A stretch of 37,721 bases of DNA. It comes from Deltaproteobacteria bacterium (GTDB taxonomy: Bacteria; Desulfobacterota; Desulfobacteria; Desulfobacterales; JAFDMD01). This document shows, piece by piece, positions 24,904 through 34,206 of the stretch (positions within the stretch are counted from its first letter, which is position 1; every line of letters starts with the position of its first letter). The notes below the pieces were generated by a model, which worked only from the letters and a program-made list of their open reading frames with translations, had not been told where the DNA came from and ran no database searches. The stretch covers positions 1-37,721 of the forward strand of contig JAFDMF010000018.1 of NCBI GenBank assembly GCA_019306065.1, given 5' to 3'. Made by a program: the position numbers and the translations under genes.

Positions 24904-27069
24904 CTAATACCCCATAAAACTGCCTATCTGAAAAACCGCAGTTGCAAGGGTAAAAGCAAGAATTGTATTAAAAATCATCGAAAAAGCTCCCCATTTCCAA
25001 GAGCCTGTCTCTTTTACTATACATACTACCGTAACAAAACAGGGAGCGTAAAAAATAGTAAATATAATAAAAGCCGCCGCTACAAGAGGAGACCAGTTTT
25101 TTGAGCGGGATAAAGTATCCGAAAGGCTTTTATGCTCGTCGAGTTCCACCTCGCCCAAAGAATAAGCGGTGCCGAGAGTTGAGATAATAACCTCTTTTGC
25201 CGCAAATCCGCCTACCAAAGCTATATTCATTTTCCAGTCAAAACCTGCAGCTCGGGTAACCGTTTCAATAGCTATACCTATTCTTCCCGCGATAGATTTT
25301 TTTAATCCTAACGAGGCTTCTTCGTAGTTTATTTCTTCTGTTTTTTGGCGGGCAGATTCTGTATTTATTTCTTCGGAAGCAAAAACCGCTGTTCTTTTTT
25401 GCTCAAAAACCGCTTTTTCGGCATCCGAAAGTCTCGGAAAGGTCATTAGCGCCCATAATAGAATCGAAATTGCCAAAATTACGGTTCCGGCTTTTTTTAT
25501 ATACTGCCAAGTTCTTTCCCATGTATGAATGGCAAGCCCTCTAAATGTAGGAAATCTATACGGAGGAAGCTCCATAACAAAAGGGGTTGCATCTCCTCTT
25601 ATAATAGAGCTTCTTAAAAATTTTGCCGTTATAAGAGCGCCAAGCCACGAAATAAGGGTTATGGCAACCATTACGTTTGTTTGATATTTATTAAAAAAGG
25701 TTACGGCAAGCAGAGAAAATACCGGCAGTTTTGCTCCGCAGCTCATAAAAGGAACGGTGAGAATTGTCGCAAGGCGCTCCCGCCTTGATTTTAATGCGCG
25801 GCTTGCCATAACTCCCGGAACCGCGCAGCCTCCGGCTATTCCGCCGGAAAGTATAAAAGCCAAAGCAGAGCTTCCGTGGAGACCGAACATTCTAAATATT
25901 CTATCCGCCATAAAAGCGACTCTTGCAAGGTATCCGGAATCTTCTATAAGAGATATTCCCAGAAACATCAGCATAATAAGAGGAACAAAACTTATAACTC
26001 CGCCTACGCCGTCTATAATTCCGGATATAATAAGTGATTTTAAAAGTCCGTCATCCATAACAGAATCTACAGCGGAGCCTACTATGCCAAAAAACCTTTG
26101 AAACCATTCTACAGGCAGTTCGCTAAATGAGAATGTAAATTTATAAAGAGCGGTAAGCACCCCTATCATTAATAGGGGTCCCAAAAACCGATTTGTAAAA
26201 AATTTGTCTATTTTATCGGATAAATAAAGCTTATCTAAACTTCCGTTTTTCTTTATTACTCCCTGTTTTACTACGGAGTTGATATAACCGTAACGATGAT
26301 CCGCTATAACCGCTTCCGGATATGTATCTACAGTCTTTTTCAAATGTAAGCTTACCTTTTCTACAATCTTTTTTATATCCGACGATGCGGACAAATTGGA
26401 GGCATCGCCCGCGTCTATAACCTGTTCGTCATGCTCCAAATATTTTAAGGCTATCCATCTTGCGGGGTATGTATCGGTCAATAGATTTTTTGAAGTTACT
26501 ATTTGTTCGATTTCAATAAGAGCGTTATCAATATCCTCTCCGTAAGATATTTTTAATCCGCTTCTCTCTTTTTGTTCGGATACAAGTTTATAAACCGCAT
26601 CCGCCAACTCTTTTTTCCCTTTTCCTTCTCTTGCTACGGTTTCGACTATCGGAATGTTTAAAAGAGCGAATAACTTATTGGTATTAATTTCAATTCCCCG
26701 GCTTTTTGCAATATCCATCATATTCAAAGCGCAGCAAACAGGTATTCCGAGTTCCAAAAGCTGAACAGTAAGATAAAGATTACGCTCAAGGTTAGAAGCG
26801 TCTATTATATTAATAACCGCTTTCGGTTTTTCGTTTACCAAAAAATCTCTCGCTACAATCTCTTCCTGAGAATAAGCGGTAATAGAATATGTGCCGGGCA
26901 GGTCTACTATATGGAGACTGTAATTTTTTCCTACATATTTCCCTTCCTTTTTTTCTACGGTAATACCCGGATAGTTTCCTACATGCTGGCGCGAGCCTGT
27001 AAGCTCGTTAAAAAGAGTTGTCTTTCCTGCATTAGGGTTGCCCGCAAGAGCGATCATCTGTTTTCCCAT
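24904..27069 (-). CDS. feoB: Ferrous iron transport GTPase-permease FeoB
   Basis: 721 residues. The N-terminal G domain has G1 GNPNAGKT at 10-17, NYPGITVEKKEG, G3 DLPGTYS near 56-62, and NMMDIAKSRG as the G4 region. A helical regulatory domain follows, then the membrane part with the gate repeats GGCAVPGVMASRAL (first) and PFMSCGAKLPVFSLL (second). FeoB imports Fe2+ across the inner membrane, usually under anoxic conditions. No feoA lies beside it here. The TTTGTATCTTAAAA motif occurs about 135 bp upstream; I cannot find a convincing Fur box. The length is normal and the gene intact. Confidence 0.95.
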   Translation of the reverse strand: MGKQMIALAGNPNAGKTTLFNELTGSRQHVGNYPGITVEKKEGKYVGKNYSLHIVDLPGTYSITAYSQEEIVARDFLVNEKPKAVINIIDASNLERNLYLTVQLLELGIPVCCALNMMDIAKSRGIEINTNKLFALLNIPIVETVAREGKGKKELADAVYKLVSEQKERSGLKISYGEDIDNALIEIEQIVTSKNLLTDTYPARWIALKYLEHDEQVIDAGDASNLSASSDIKKIVEKVSLHLKKTVDTYPEAVIADHRYGYINSVVKQGVIKKNGSLDKLYLSDKIDKFFTNRFLGPLLMIGVLTALYKFTFSFSELPVEWFQRFFGIVGSAVDSVMDDGLLKSLIISGIIDGVGGVISFVPLIMLMFLGISLIEDSGYLARVAFMADRIFRMFGLHGSSALAFILSGGIAGGCAVPGVMASRALKSRRERLATILTVPFMSCGAKLPVFSLLAVTFFNKYQTNVMVAITLISWLGALITAKFLRSSIIRGDATPFVMELPPYRFPTFRGLAIHTWERTWQYIKKAGTVILAISILLWALMTFPRLSDAEKAVFEQKRTAVFASEEINTESARQKTEEINYEEASLGLKKSIAGRIGIAIETVTRAAGFDWKMNIALVGGFAAKEVIISTLGTAYSLGEVELDEHKSLSDTLSRSKNWSPLVAAAFIIFTIFYAPCFVTVVCIVKETGSWKWGAFSMIFNTILAFTLATAVFQIGSFMGY

Positions 27070-27309
27070 ATTTAATTTAGCGCCTTTTGTATTTTAAGTT
27101 ATATGTCGAATTCTTTAATATAGCTTCAAATACAGCTTTGTAAATGAAAAATCACAATCTATTTTTATAAAATATTTGTTTTTGTTAGAGCAATCATCTA
27201 TATTTTAAGATACAAAAATGTTGACTTTGTCTTATCATAATTAAAACAATTCGGTTGATTTATTTAATTCTTCTGGTATAGCCTTTTTAAGGCATAAAAA
27301 ATAAAAAAA

Positions 27310-27341
27310 TTTTTCGCTTTGCTTGACAGGACAGGCTTATT
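27310..27341. repeat. Dispersed 14-mer element (copy 2)
   Basis: TTTTTCGCTTTGCT at 27310-27323 matches the reverse complement of 17837-17850 exactly, with related sequence continuing to about 27341. Confidence 0.45.
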
Positions 27342-27414
27342 ATTTCGGCAGGTATCTTTTGGCTACAAACGATTTTTTTGCTTGTCATTTTATTAACGAA
27401 CGGTTTTTCTACCA

Positions 27415-27450
27415 TGTCATTTCGACAAACGCAGCGATAAGAAATCTCAT
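27415..27450. repeat. TGTCATTTCGA...AGAAATCTCAT interspersed repeat
   Basis: The sequence TGTCATTTCGA, then CGCAGCGA, then AGAAATCTCAT resembles a short palindromic repeat that I recall between genes in several bacterial groups. It is a single copy in this window. Confidence 0.35.
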
Positions 27451-27551
27451 AATAAAAATATAAACATAGAAAACGCCCATTATTAAAGATATTGAAACAC
27501 AAAAAATAATGATTATAAAGGAGAGTCCCAAAGTTTTTTTTGTAAAAAGAC

Positions 27552-27581
27552 GGTAGAGACATTACATGCAACCTCTCTACC
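27552..27581. repeat. GGTAGAGA...TCTCTACC palindrome (copy 3, intact)
   Basis: GGTAGAGA at 27552-27559 pairs perfectly with TCTCTACC at 27574-27581 around a CATTACATGCAACC centre. It is followed directly by TTGTATCTTAATT and then livG. Confidence 0.6.
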
Positions 27582-27634
27582 TTGTATCTTAATTGTCAAC
27601 AAAGGAATTTTTAATTTTATAATAAATATAGAAG

Positions 27635-28408
27635 ATGAGCGACGAATTTTCTTTAAAATTAGATAAGATAAGCGTCCGTTTCGGAGGCATACAAGCTTTA
27701 AAAGATGTAAGCTTTACTATAAAAAAAAAAGAAATAGTAGGGCTAATAGGCCCTAACGGAGCAGGTAAAACAACCATATTTAACGTTATTACCGGAATTT
27801 ATAACGCTTATGCCGGCTCTGTGGAGTTTTACAAAAATAAAATTTTAAAAAAAAGACCTCATCAGATATTTAAACTTGGAATCGCCAGAACTTTTCAGAC
27901 CATACGCCTTTTCAAAGAGATGACGGCAGTAGAAAATGTTATGATAGCCTTACATAGCAGAACAAAACAAGGACCCATAAGCGCGATTTTAAAAACAAAG
28001 GCTCAAAAAAAAGAGGAAGAATATATTATAAAAAAATCTCTTAAAACAATGAAGTTTATGGGGCTTGAAAAACATTCTTACGACATTGCTAAAAATCTTC
28101 CTTACGGGCTGCAGCGCAGGCTTGAAATAGCCAGAGCGCTTGCTTCGGACCCGAAACTGCTTCTTTTAGACGAACCCGCGGCAGGTATGAATCCGTCTGA
28201 AACAATAGAGCTTATGAAGGATATAAACAGAATTTCGGGGCTTGGTATAGACATTCTTTTGGTAGAACATGATATGAAGTTTGTTATGACAATATGCAAC
28301 AAAATTGTATGCCTTGATTACGGCGTTAAAATAGCCGACAGCGCGCCCGAAGCGATTCAAAAAGATAAAAAGGTGATAGAAGCCTATTTAGGACAACAAG
28401 AAGGCTGA
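27635..28408 (+). CDS. livG: Branched-chain amino acid ABC transporter ATPase LivG
   Basis: 257 residues. Walker A GPNGAGKTT lies at 39-47, and LGIARTFQTIRLFKEMTAVENV is the LivG-type Q-loop segment. The ABC signature region reads LPYGLQRRLEIARALA in place of LSGGQ, as usual for LivG. Walker B and D-loop are LLLLDEPAAGMNPSE, and the H-loop is in LLVEHDMKFV. It would power amino acid uptake with LivF. ATG 27635 has only a weak GAAG upstream. It is the first of five co-oriented liv genes; its lead position before the binding-protein gene is less common than K-H-M-G-F. The gene is intact. Confidence 0.93.
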   Translation: MSDEFSLKLDKISVRFGGIQALKDVSFTIKKKEIVGLIGPNGAGKTTIFNVITGIYNAYAGSVEFYKNKILKKRPHQIFKLGIARTFQTIRLFKEMTAVENVMIALHSRTKQGPISAILKTKAQKKEEEYIIKKSLKTMKFMGLEKHSYDIAKNLPYGLQRRLEIARALASDPKLLLLDEPAAGMNPSETIELMKDINRISGLGIDILLVEHDMKFVMTICNKIVCLDYGVKIADSAPEAIQKDKKVIEAYLGQQEG

Positions 28409-28489
28409 TAACAAAATGTTAGAGACATCTTCCAGACGTAAAAAAAAGACGGTTATATTGCAGAAATTTTTAATAACATATACTTTATC

Positions 28490-28503
28490 TCTGTATCTTA
28501 ATT
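28490..28503 (+). promoter_or_regulatory. TCTGTATCTTAATT motif before livK
   Basis: Third plus-strand copy of the shared 14-mer (12-13 bases in common with the others), 32 bp before the livK ATG. It lies in the 127-bp livG-livK gap, which also holds AAAAGACGGT, as does the region of the livG copy. Confidence 0.35.
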
Positions 28504-28535
28504 ATAAAAATATAAAATAACAATGGAGGCTATAA

Positions 28536-29687
28536 ATGAAATTTAAAAAATTAAAACTATTTGTTTTAACTATTATAACGGCTATTTTTATAAGCGCCGG
28601 AGCATTTGCGGAAACTTTGAAGATAGGTTCTATGGGACCTTTAACAGGGCCTTATGCGGCGGACGGAAACGATATTGCAAACGGAGTAAGAAGCGCCATA
28701 GCGGTAATAGAAGATGAAGGAGGCATAGAAGGATTTGATAAAATAGAACTTTTTGCCGAAGATACCGCATGCGATCCGAGACAAGCGGTAGCCGCCGCAA
28801 ATAAACTTATAAACAGCGAAGTAATAGGAGTTATAGGCGCATATTGTAGCTCGGCTACAATTCCTGCTTCCGAAGTTTTGGCGGAAGAAGATATTATAAT
28901 GATTACTCCCGCTTCAACCAACGAAAAGGTAACGGAAAGAGAACTTAAATATATGTTTCGTATGTGCGGACGAGACGATGATCAGTCTAAAGCTGCCGTA
29001 AGTTTTCTAAAATATAAAAAAGCAAAAACCGTTTTTATAATTGACGACAAAACCACATATTCTCAAGGTCTTGCCGAAAATGTTGCAAAAGGATGCGAAG
29101 CCGCAGGAATAAAAGTAATATTACATGATCATGTAAATCAGGGAGATAAAGATTTTTCCGCAGTTTTAACAAAGCTTAAAAGCAAAGCGCCGGACGCTTT
29201 GTATATGAGCCTTCAAAATTCGGCAACAGGAAGCCTTATGGCTATACAAGCAAAACGTATAGGCATAGAAGCTACAATATTAAGCCAAGACGCCGTATAT
29301 CATCCGCAATTTATAGATATTGCAAAAGACGCTGCGGAAGGAATCTATTTAACTTGTGGATTTATGGACAAAGGAACCGAATCTTATAAAAATTTTATTG
29401 CAAAATTCCAAAAAATTACGGGAACAGATAAATCCGGCGCATATTCCGTTTACGCCTACGATTCGGCTATTACTCTTTTAAAAGCAATAAAAAAAACAGG
29501 CGGAACCGACCCTGCAAAAATAAAAGAAGCTATGCTTAAAATGAATTATCAGGGGGCTTCCAAAAATATAAGCTTTAAAGAAAACGGAGATTCCAGCTCC
29601 AGCTATATAATTTTTAAAGTTGAAAATAAAAATTTTAAAAATCACTGGAATCCGGAAACAGGCGAATTATTTTCTGAAACCAAATAA
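28536..29687 (+). CDS. livK: Branched-chain amino acid ABC transporter substrate-binding protein LivK
   Basis: 383 residues with a signal peptide cleaved after AFA (residue 25). The mature protein starts ETLKIGSMGPLTGPYAADGNDI and contains the Peripla_BP_6 features ELFAEDTACDPRQAVAAANKLI and IGAYCSSATIPASEVLAEE. The substrate is probably leucine, isoleucine, valine or a related amphipathic amino acid, but related binding proteins take other ligands. GGAGG six bases before ATG 28536 is the best ribosome site in the operon, consistent with high expression of the periplasmic component. It is preceded by the TCTGTATCTTAATT motif and followed by livH. Confidence 0.93.
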   Translation: MKFKKLKLFVLTIITAIFISAGAFAETLKIGSMGPLTGPYAADGNDIANGVRSAIAVIEDEGGIEGFDKIELFAEDTACDPRQAVAAANKLINSEVIGVIGAYCSSATIPASEVLAEEDIIMITPASTNEKVTERELKYMFRMCGRDDDQSKAAVSFLKYKKAKTVFIIDDKTTYSQGLAENVAKGCEAAGIKVILHDHVNQGDKDFSAVLTKLKSKAPDALYMSLQNSATGSLMAIQAKRIGIEATILSQDAVYHPQFIDIAKDAAEGIYLTCGFMDKGTESYKNFIAKFQKITGTDKSGAYSVYAYDSAITLLKAIKKTGGTDPAKIKEAMLKMNYQGASKNISFKENGDSSSSYIIFKVENKNFKNHWNPETGELFSETK

Positions 29688-29734
29688 AAAAGTTTCTTTC
29701 TAACTCTTTTGCTTGAGTTTACGGCATACAAAAT

Positions 29735-30646
29735 ATGGAATATTTTATCCAACAGCTTATAAACGGATTAACCCTCGGCGGAATTTATGCTCTTATAGCT
29801 TTGGGCTATACTATGGTTTACGGCATAATACAGCTTATAAATTTTGCTCACGGCGAATTTTTTGCCGCAGGCGGATATATGGGCGTAATACTTTTAAGCT
29901 TTTTAAGCGCTAATGGTTATCTTGCAACCAATCCTTGGCTATGTCTTTCCGGCTCTATTATTTTAGCTATGATTTACTGCTCTCTTTTGGCTACGGGAGT
30001 AGAAAAAATAGCTTATAAACCTTTAAGAAAATCTTCGCGGCTCTCTGTGCTTTTAAGCGCGCTGGGAATGTCTATTTTTATACAAAACGGTCTTATGCTC
30101 ACTCAAGGGGTTTATGATAAACCTTATCCTTCTATCTTTTCCGGCGGCGGATTTGATTTCGGAAATATAAAAATAAGCTACATGCAGATTGTAATATTAT
30201 TAATAACGATTCTATTATTGGTATTTCTTAATATTTTGGTTTTTAAAACAAGAATCGGAAAAGCAATGAGAGCTACGGCGCAAGATAAGACGATGTCTTC
30301 TTTGGTAGGAATAAAAAGCGACAGGGTTATAAGCATTACCTTCATTATAGGAGCAAGCCTTGCGGCGGCGGCAGGCATCATGGTAGGAATGTATTATGGA
30401 TCCGTAGGTTATAACATGGGTTTTGTTCCTGGAATAAAGGCTTTTGCGGCGGCGGTATTAGGAGGCATAGGAAATATTACAGGAGCAATGATAGGCGGGC
30501 TTTTAATAGGGATTATAGAAATATTCGGCGCCGGATATATATCAAGCGAATATAAGGATGTTTTTGCGTTTATTATTTTAATCGGAGTTCTTTATTTTAT
30601 GCCTACAGGCATAATGGGCGAGAATGTTGATGATACAAGAGTTTAA
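29735..30646 (+). CDS. livH: Branched-chain amino acid ABC permease LivH
   Basis: 303 residues with about eight membrane helices. The N-terminus FIQQLINGLTLGGIYALIALGYTMVYGIIQLINFAHGEF is the LivH hallmark. KTRIGKAMRATAQDKTMSSLVGI is the cytoplasmic EAA-like loop that contacts the ATPases, and GIKAFAAAVLGGIGNITGAMIGG follows. It forms the inner-membrane channel with LivM. The ribosome site before ATG 29735 is poor. The 3' end overlaps livM by 23 bp, indicating translational coupling. The gene is intact. Confidence 0.94.
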   Translation: MEYFIQQLINGLTLGGIYALIALGYTMVYGIIQLINFAHGEFFAAGGYMGVILLSFLSANGYLATNPWLCLSGSIILAMIYCSLLATGVEKIAYKPLRKSSRLSVLLSALGMSIFIQNGLMLTQGVYDKPYPSIFSGGGFDFGNIKISYMQIVILLITILLLVFLNILVFKTRIGKAMRATAQDKTMSSLVGIKSDRVISITFIIGASLAAAAGIMVGMYYGSVGYNMGFVPGIKAFAAAVLGGIGNITGAMIGGLLIGIIEIFGAGYISSEYKDVFAFIILIGVLYFMPTGIMGENVDDTRV

Positions 30647-31856
30647 AAGCAAAGGAAAAAATTATTTAATAGGGCTTATCTGGTTTTTCTTATTATTATG
30701 GCCACTTTTGGGAATTCACTCGGACGGAACCCTTAGTTTTGCAAAAGCTTTTTACGTTTGGTTTTATATTTTCTGCGCTTCTATTATAGTTGTAACCGTA
30801 TATATTATTCATAAAAAAGGGCTGACCCTTCCTCTTGTAAAGCCTTTAGCTTCGGCGACAAACAAAATTTACGGCTATGCGGCGTCTATGCCGAAACCGG
30901 TTCTTTTTATCATAATAGGAGTTATAGCCTTTTTATTTCCTTTTTTTACCGAAAGATACGCTCAGGATACCGCCATAAATGTTTTGATATATATATGTCT
31001 AGGGCTCGGGCTTAATATAGTTGTAGGAATGGCGGGGTTGCTTGATCTGGGTTATATCGCTTTTTATGGCGTAGGCGCTTATACTTACGCTTTGCTTAAC
31101 ACTTTATACGGTCTTTCTTTTTGGCTTTCTCTTCCTATCGTCGCCATTTTTGCGGGAATTGCCGGCTGTATAGTGGGCTACCCCACTTTAAGAATGAGAG
31201 GCGATTACCTTGCCATAGTTACCCTCGGTTTCGGCGAAATAATAAGAATTATATTCAACAACTGGATGCAGTTAACAAACGGACCTAACGGAATACTCGG
31301 AATAAAACCTCCCGCCGCGCTTATTCCAAGTTTTGCAAACGGTTTTTCTTTTGAATATTTGTATTTAAAAAAACTTCATTATTTATATTACGCGGCTTTG
31401 CTTTTGGCGGTTTTCACTATCATTGTGGTATCTCGGCTTTCTGCTTCCAGAATAGGCAGGGCTTGGGAGGCTATAAGAGAGGATGAAACCGTCGCAGAGA
31501 TGACGGGAATAAATACCTTTTCCTTAAAACTTCTTGCTTATGCTACAGGAGCGGTTTTGGGAGGAATTGCCGGCGCTTTTTTTGCGGCAAGAATGAGATT
31601 TGTAAGCCCTGAAAGTTTTACCTTTATAGAATCCGCTATGGTTCTTTCTATGGTGGTTTTAGGCGGAATGGGATCTATTCCCGGAATTATACTCGGAGTA
31701 ATAGCTCTTATAGCGCTTCCGGAAGTTTTTAGGGAATTTGAGCTTTACAGAATGCTTGCTTTTGGCGCTTCTATGACTTTAATGATGCTTTTCAGACCTA
31801 AAGGTCTTATACCCTCAAAGCGTATGGGGGTAAGATCCGAAGAAAAAGAGGAATAG
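30624..31856 (+). CDS. livM: Branched-chain amino acid ABC permease LivM
   Basis: 410 residues. The N-terminal ~100 residues add two or three helices, as in LivM of many proteobacteria. The core has DTAINVLIYICLGLGLNIVVGMAGLLDLGYIAFYGVGAY and YPTLRMRGDYLAIVTLGFGEIIRI. The coupling loop is SRIGRAWEAIREDETVAEMTGI, and MVVLGGMGSIPGIILG follows. ATG 30624 overlaps livH by 23 bp; an in-frame ATG two codons later is possible. livF follows after 12 bp. The gene is intact. Confidence 0.94.
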   Translation: MLMIQEFKSKGKNYLIGLIWFFLLLWPLLGIHSDGTLSFAKAFYVWFYIFCASIIVVTVYIIHKKGLTLPLVKPLASATNKIYGYAASMPKPVLFIIIGVIAFLFPFFTERYAQDTAINVLIYICLGLGLNIVVGMAGLLDLGYIAFYGVGAYTYALLNTLYGLSFWLSLPIVAIFAGIAGCIVGYPTLRMRGDYLAIVTLGFGEIIRIIFNNWMQLTNGPNGILGIKPPAALIPSFANGFSFEYLYLKKLHYLYYAALLLAVFTIIVVSRLSASRIGRAWEAIREDETVAEMTGINTFSLKLLAYATGAVLGGIAGAFFAARMRFVSPESFTFIESAMVLSMVVLGGMGSIPGIILGVIALIALPEVFREFELYRMLAFGASMTLMMLFRPKGLIPSKRMGVRSEEKEE

Positions 31857-31868
31857 ATAAAAACTGCC

Positions 31869-32550
31869 GTGAAAAAACCTATACTCGAATTAAAAAACGT
31901 AACCTCCGGCTACAACGAAATACAAGTTTTAAAAGATATATCAATTGAGGTGTTCGAAGGGGAGATAGTAACCCTAATAGGCGGAAACGGAGCGGGCAAA
32001 ACAACTACGTTGATGACAATATCAAATATAGTTCCGGCAACAAGCGGAGAGATTTTATATTACGGCAAACCTATACATAAAAAGCCGGCGGATGTTTTAC
32101 CCGGCATAGGTTTATGTCAAGTTCCTGAAGGGCGCCGGATATTTCCAAGATTAAGCGTAGAAAACAATCTTGAAATGGGGGCTTTTTTACGTAAAGATCA
32201 TAAAAAAATAGCGGAAGATATTGAATATATATATCAGTTATTTCCGATTTTAAAAGAAAGAAAAAAACAGCCCGGAGGCGCTTTGTCCGGCGGCGAGCAA
32301 CAGATGCTGGCTATCGGAAGAGCTATAATGGGCAGACCCAAACTTCTACTGCTAGACGAACCGTCTTTGGGGCTTGCCCCTTTGATAACGCTTAAAATCT
32401 TTGAAATAATAGAAGAGATTAATAAAAAAGGAACAACTGTTCTTTTGCGGTTATGTAATGGAAACGGGAAAAATTATCGCCAGCGATACCGCTAACGCTC
32501 TTCTTGGCAATGAAGAGATTAAAAAGGCATATTTGGGAGTAATTGATTAG
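31869..32550 (+). pseudogene. livF: LivF ATPase with an out-of-frame internal deletion
   Basis: A GTG start at 31869 opens a LivF frame with Walker A GGNGAGKTT at 38-46, LCQVPEGRRIFPRLSVENNL, signature LSGGEQQMLAIGRAIM and Walker B KLLLLDEPSLGLAP. After KKGTTVLL the frame changes and ends at 32495 with a 13-residue tail unlike LivF (RLCNGNGKNYRQR and so on). The expected C-terminus reads in another frame immediately after: GYVMETGKIIASDTANALL then GNEEIKKAYLGVID, ending at TAG 32548-32550. The missing piece is the conserved VEQNA...A..IADR segment that holds the switch/H-loop, about 41 bp lost between 32440 and 32450. The product should not hydrolyse ATP normally. Confidence 0.85.
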
Positions 32551-32689
32551 CTTCAATTAATTGCATCTCTTATTTTAATCTCCCCCTTGCAAAAATTTCA
32601 ACCGCATAACATCCGTAATTATATTACAGACATAAAAAAAAATTTTCAACGCCGCTAACGGGCAAAATAGAAAGTTATAAATCAAAATT

Positions 32690-34102
32690 TTAATTAAGAT
32701 TAAAAGACTTTAATAAAACGCCTCCTTCCGCAAGTATTTCATACTGCGTAATAAGATAATTTTCTTTCGCGGTTAAAAGCGCAAGATTAGTTTCAAGCAG
32801 CCTGTCTTCCGCTTTCATCATGTCTATGTATGTATCCTTTTTTTGATAGCTTCTTATAAGTTTTATTTGAATCTCTTGTAATATAGTAAGGGTTTTTATA
32901 TTTCTTAACGAAGCCAATATATCAACAAAAAAACGGTTTGCTTTTTTTTCTATTATACTTATCAGCCGCTCCTTTTGATAGCGCGCCTTTTTTTTCAATT
33001 CTTTTGCTTTTTTTTTAAGCGCCGTATCCGCGCCTCCGTTAAATAAATTATAATTTAAAGTTATCAAGGCAAATTCGTTATCTTCGTTTGTTTCGCTTCC
33101 GTCAACATTTTTAAGCCATGTTTTTGCAAGTTCTAAATTTATATTAGGCATAAAAGAGGCATTGGCTGCTTTTGCTTTTTCCACCGCCGCCTTTTCATAA
33201 GCTTTACAGGCAAGCAGCAAAGGATTGTTGGCAATCAACAGGTTGTAAACTTTCATCTTTGTGTCGGGGCATAAAGAAGGCTCTTTCGGTTCTTTAAGCA
33301 AAGACGATGAAGTAGGGGAAAGCATTCCTACGGCAAACTTATATTCCACGTCTGCTTTTCTGCATTCAGATGAAATAGAAGCCTTTTTATCTGAAATGGA
33401 GTCATACAACTCCAGCATTTCAAAAAAATAGCTTTCTTCGATTTTACCGGCTTTATACAACTTTTTTACTCTGTCGAGAATCTCTCGATATTTTAAAATA
33501 TTTCTAGTTGCCAGCGTATATGCTTTATTGACAAAAATAAGGGATATATAAGCGCGAGCCGCATTGAATGCGGTCTGCTCTTTAAGATGTATAAGTTCGT
33601 ATTTAAGCGCTTTTGCGTTATTGCTTTGAGCGTTTATATTGTATTTTGCGTTATATCCGTCAAATAAGGGCTGAGTTAGTTTTATTTGAAAACCGTTTCT
33701 TATGTCGCTTACTCTTTGTTCCGAGTTATAAGAAAGCCCCGCGTTGTTTCGCGTATAAAAATTATCCGCCGCCTGATACCCTGCATCAGAGTAAATATCT
33801 ACCGAAGGCAAACGTTTTGATTTTGCCGCGGTTATATCAAAATTTGCCGCTTTAAAAGCAGATTGCGCGACTTTTATTTGAGGTTGCCCCAACGCTATTG
33901 TAATCGCATCTTTTAAAAGTATTTTTTCTTCGTCCCCGCAAGCGGCGCAGGTTTGATTTTTATTTTTAATATCAGGTCTTGAAGGCGGAAATTTTTTCTG
34001 TTTTTTATCTTGGGCATATAAATTGCCGCAAAATAATAAAGATATTAATATTAAACATAAAATCTGCCCGCATATTTTTTTAATAACATTTTTTTGTTTC
34101 AT
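32690..34102 (-). CDS. TolC-family outer membrane efflux/secretion protein
   Basis: 470 residues with a signal peptide cleaved after LYA (residue 30). A proline-rich linker with CAAC is followed by the TolC fold: two OEP repeats of alternating long helices and beta strands. The landmarks are ILLKDAITIALGQPQIKVAQSAF near the start, RNGFQIKLTQPLFDGYNA (first beta segment) and LITLNYNLFNGGADTA (second). It would form an outer-membrane channel with an unidentified inner-membrane pump or a type I exporter; no membrane-fusion protein or pump gene is beside it. It is co-oriented with and 104 bp downstream of the PLD-helicase. The ribosome site before ATG 34102 is not obvious. Confidence 0.88.
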   Translation of the reverse strand: MKQKNVIKKICGQILCLILISLLFCGNLYAQDKKQKKFPPSRPDIKNKNQTCAACGDEEKILLKDAITIALGQPQIKVAQSAFKAANFDITAAKSKRLPSVDIYSDAGYQAADNFYTRNNAGLSYNSEQRVSDIRNGFQIKLTQPLFDGYNAKYNINAQSNNAKALKYELIHLKEQTAFNAARAYISLIFVNKAYTLATRNILKYREILDRVKKLYKAGKIEESYFFEMLELYDSISDKKASISSECRKADVEYKFAVGMLSPTSSSLLKEPKEPSLCPDTKMKVYNLLIANNPLLLACKAYEKAAVEKAKAANASFMPNINLELAKTWLKNVDGSETNEDNEFALITLNYNLFNGGADTALKKKAKELKKKARYQKERLISIIEKKANRFFVDILASLRNIKTLTILQEIQIKLIRSYQKKDTYIDMMKAEDRLLETNLALLTAKENYLITQYEILAEGGVLLKSFNLN

Positions 34103-34206
34103 AAGTTTATCTATTCCAATTCCCTTTTTTTTTCATAATTAAGAAGCATTGCAATCTCTTTATCATAAAAGAGTAATCAAATTCAAGCCGATATTTAAAA
34201 TTTTAC

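Larger units (their letters stand above)
27070..27634. other. 565-bp repeat-rich gap between feoB and livG
   Basis: Divergent promoter region for feoB (minus) and livG (plus). It holds the TTTGTATCTTAAAA motif at 27203-27216 (minus), a TTGAC at 27221-27225, the 14-mer repeat at 27310, a TGTCATTTCGA/AGAAATCTCAT repeat at 27415-27450, the GGTAGAGA palindrome at 27552-27581, and CTTGTATCTTAATT at 27581-27594. The short frames that cross it are broken by these repeats and look non-coding. Confidence 0.6.

Noticed and set aside
27070-27250. Fur-type iron box upstream of feoB
   Set aside because: No stretch approaches the GATAATGATAATCATTATC consensus beyond what AT-rich sequence gives by chance.
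27287-27571. 94-residue minus-strand frame in the feoB-livG gap
   Set aside because: It runs through three different repeats, has no ribosome site and no recognisable domain.
34156-34173. CTCTTT/AAAGAG hairpin between the PLD-helicase and tolC as a terminator
   Set aside because: The stem is only six A/T-rich pairs with no adjoining T tract; too weak to call.
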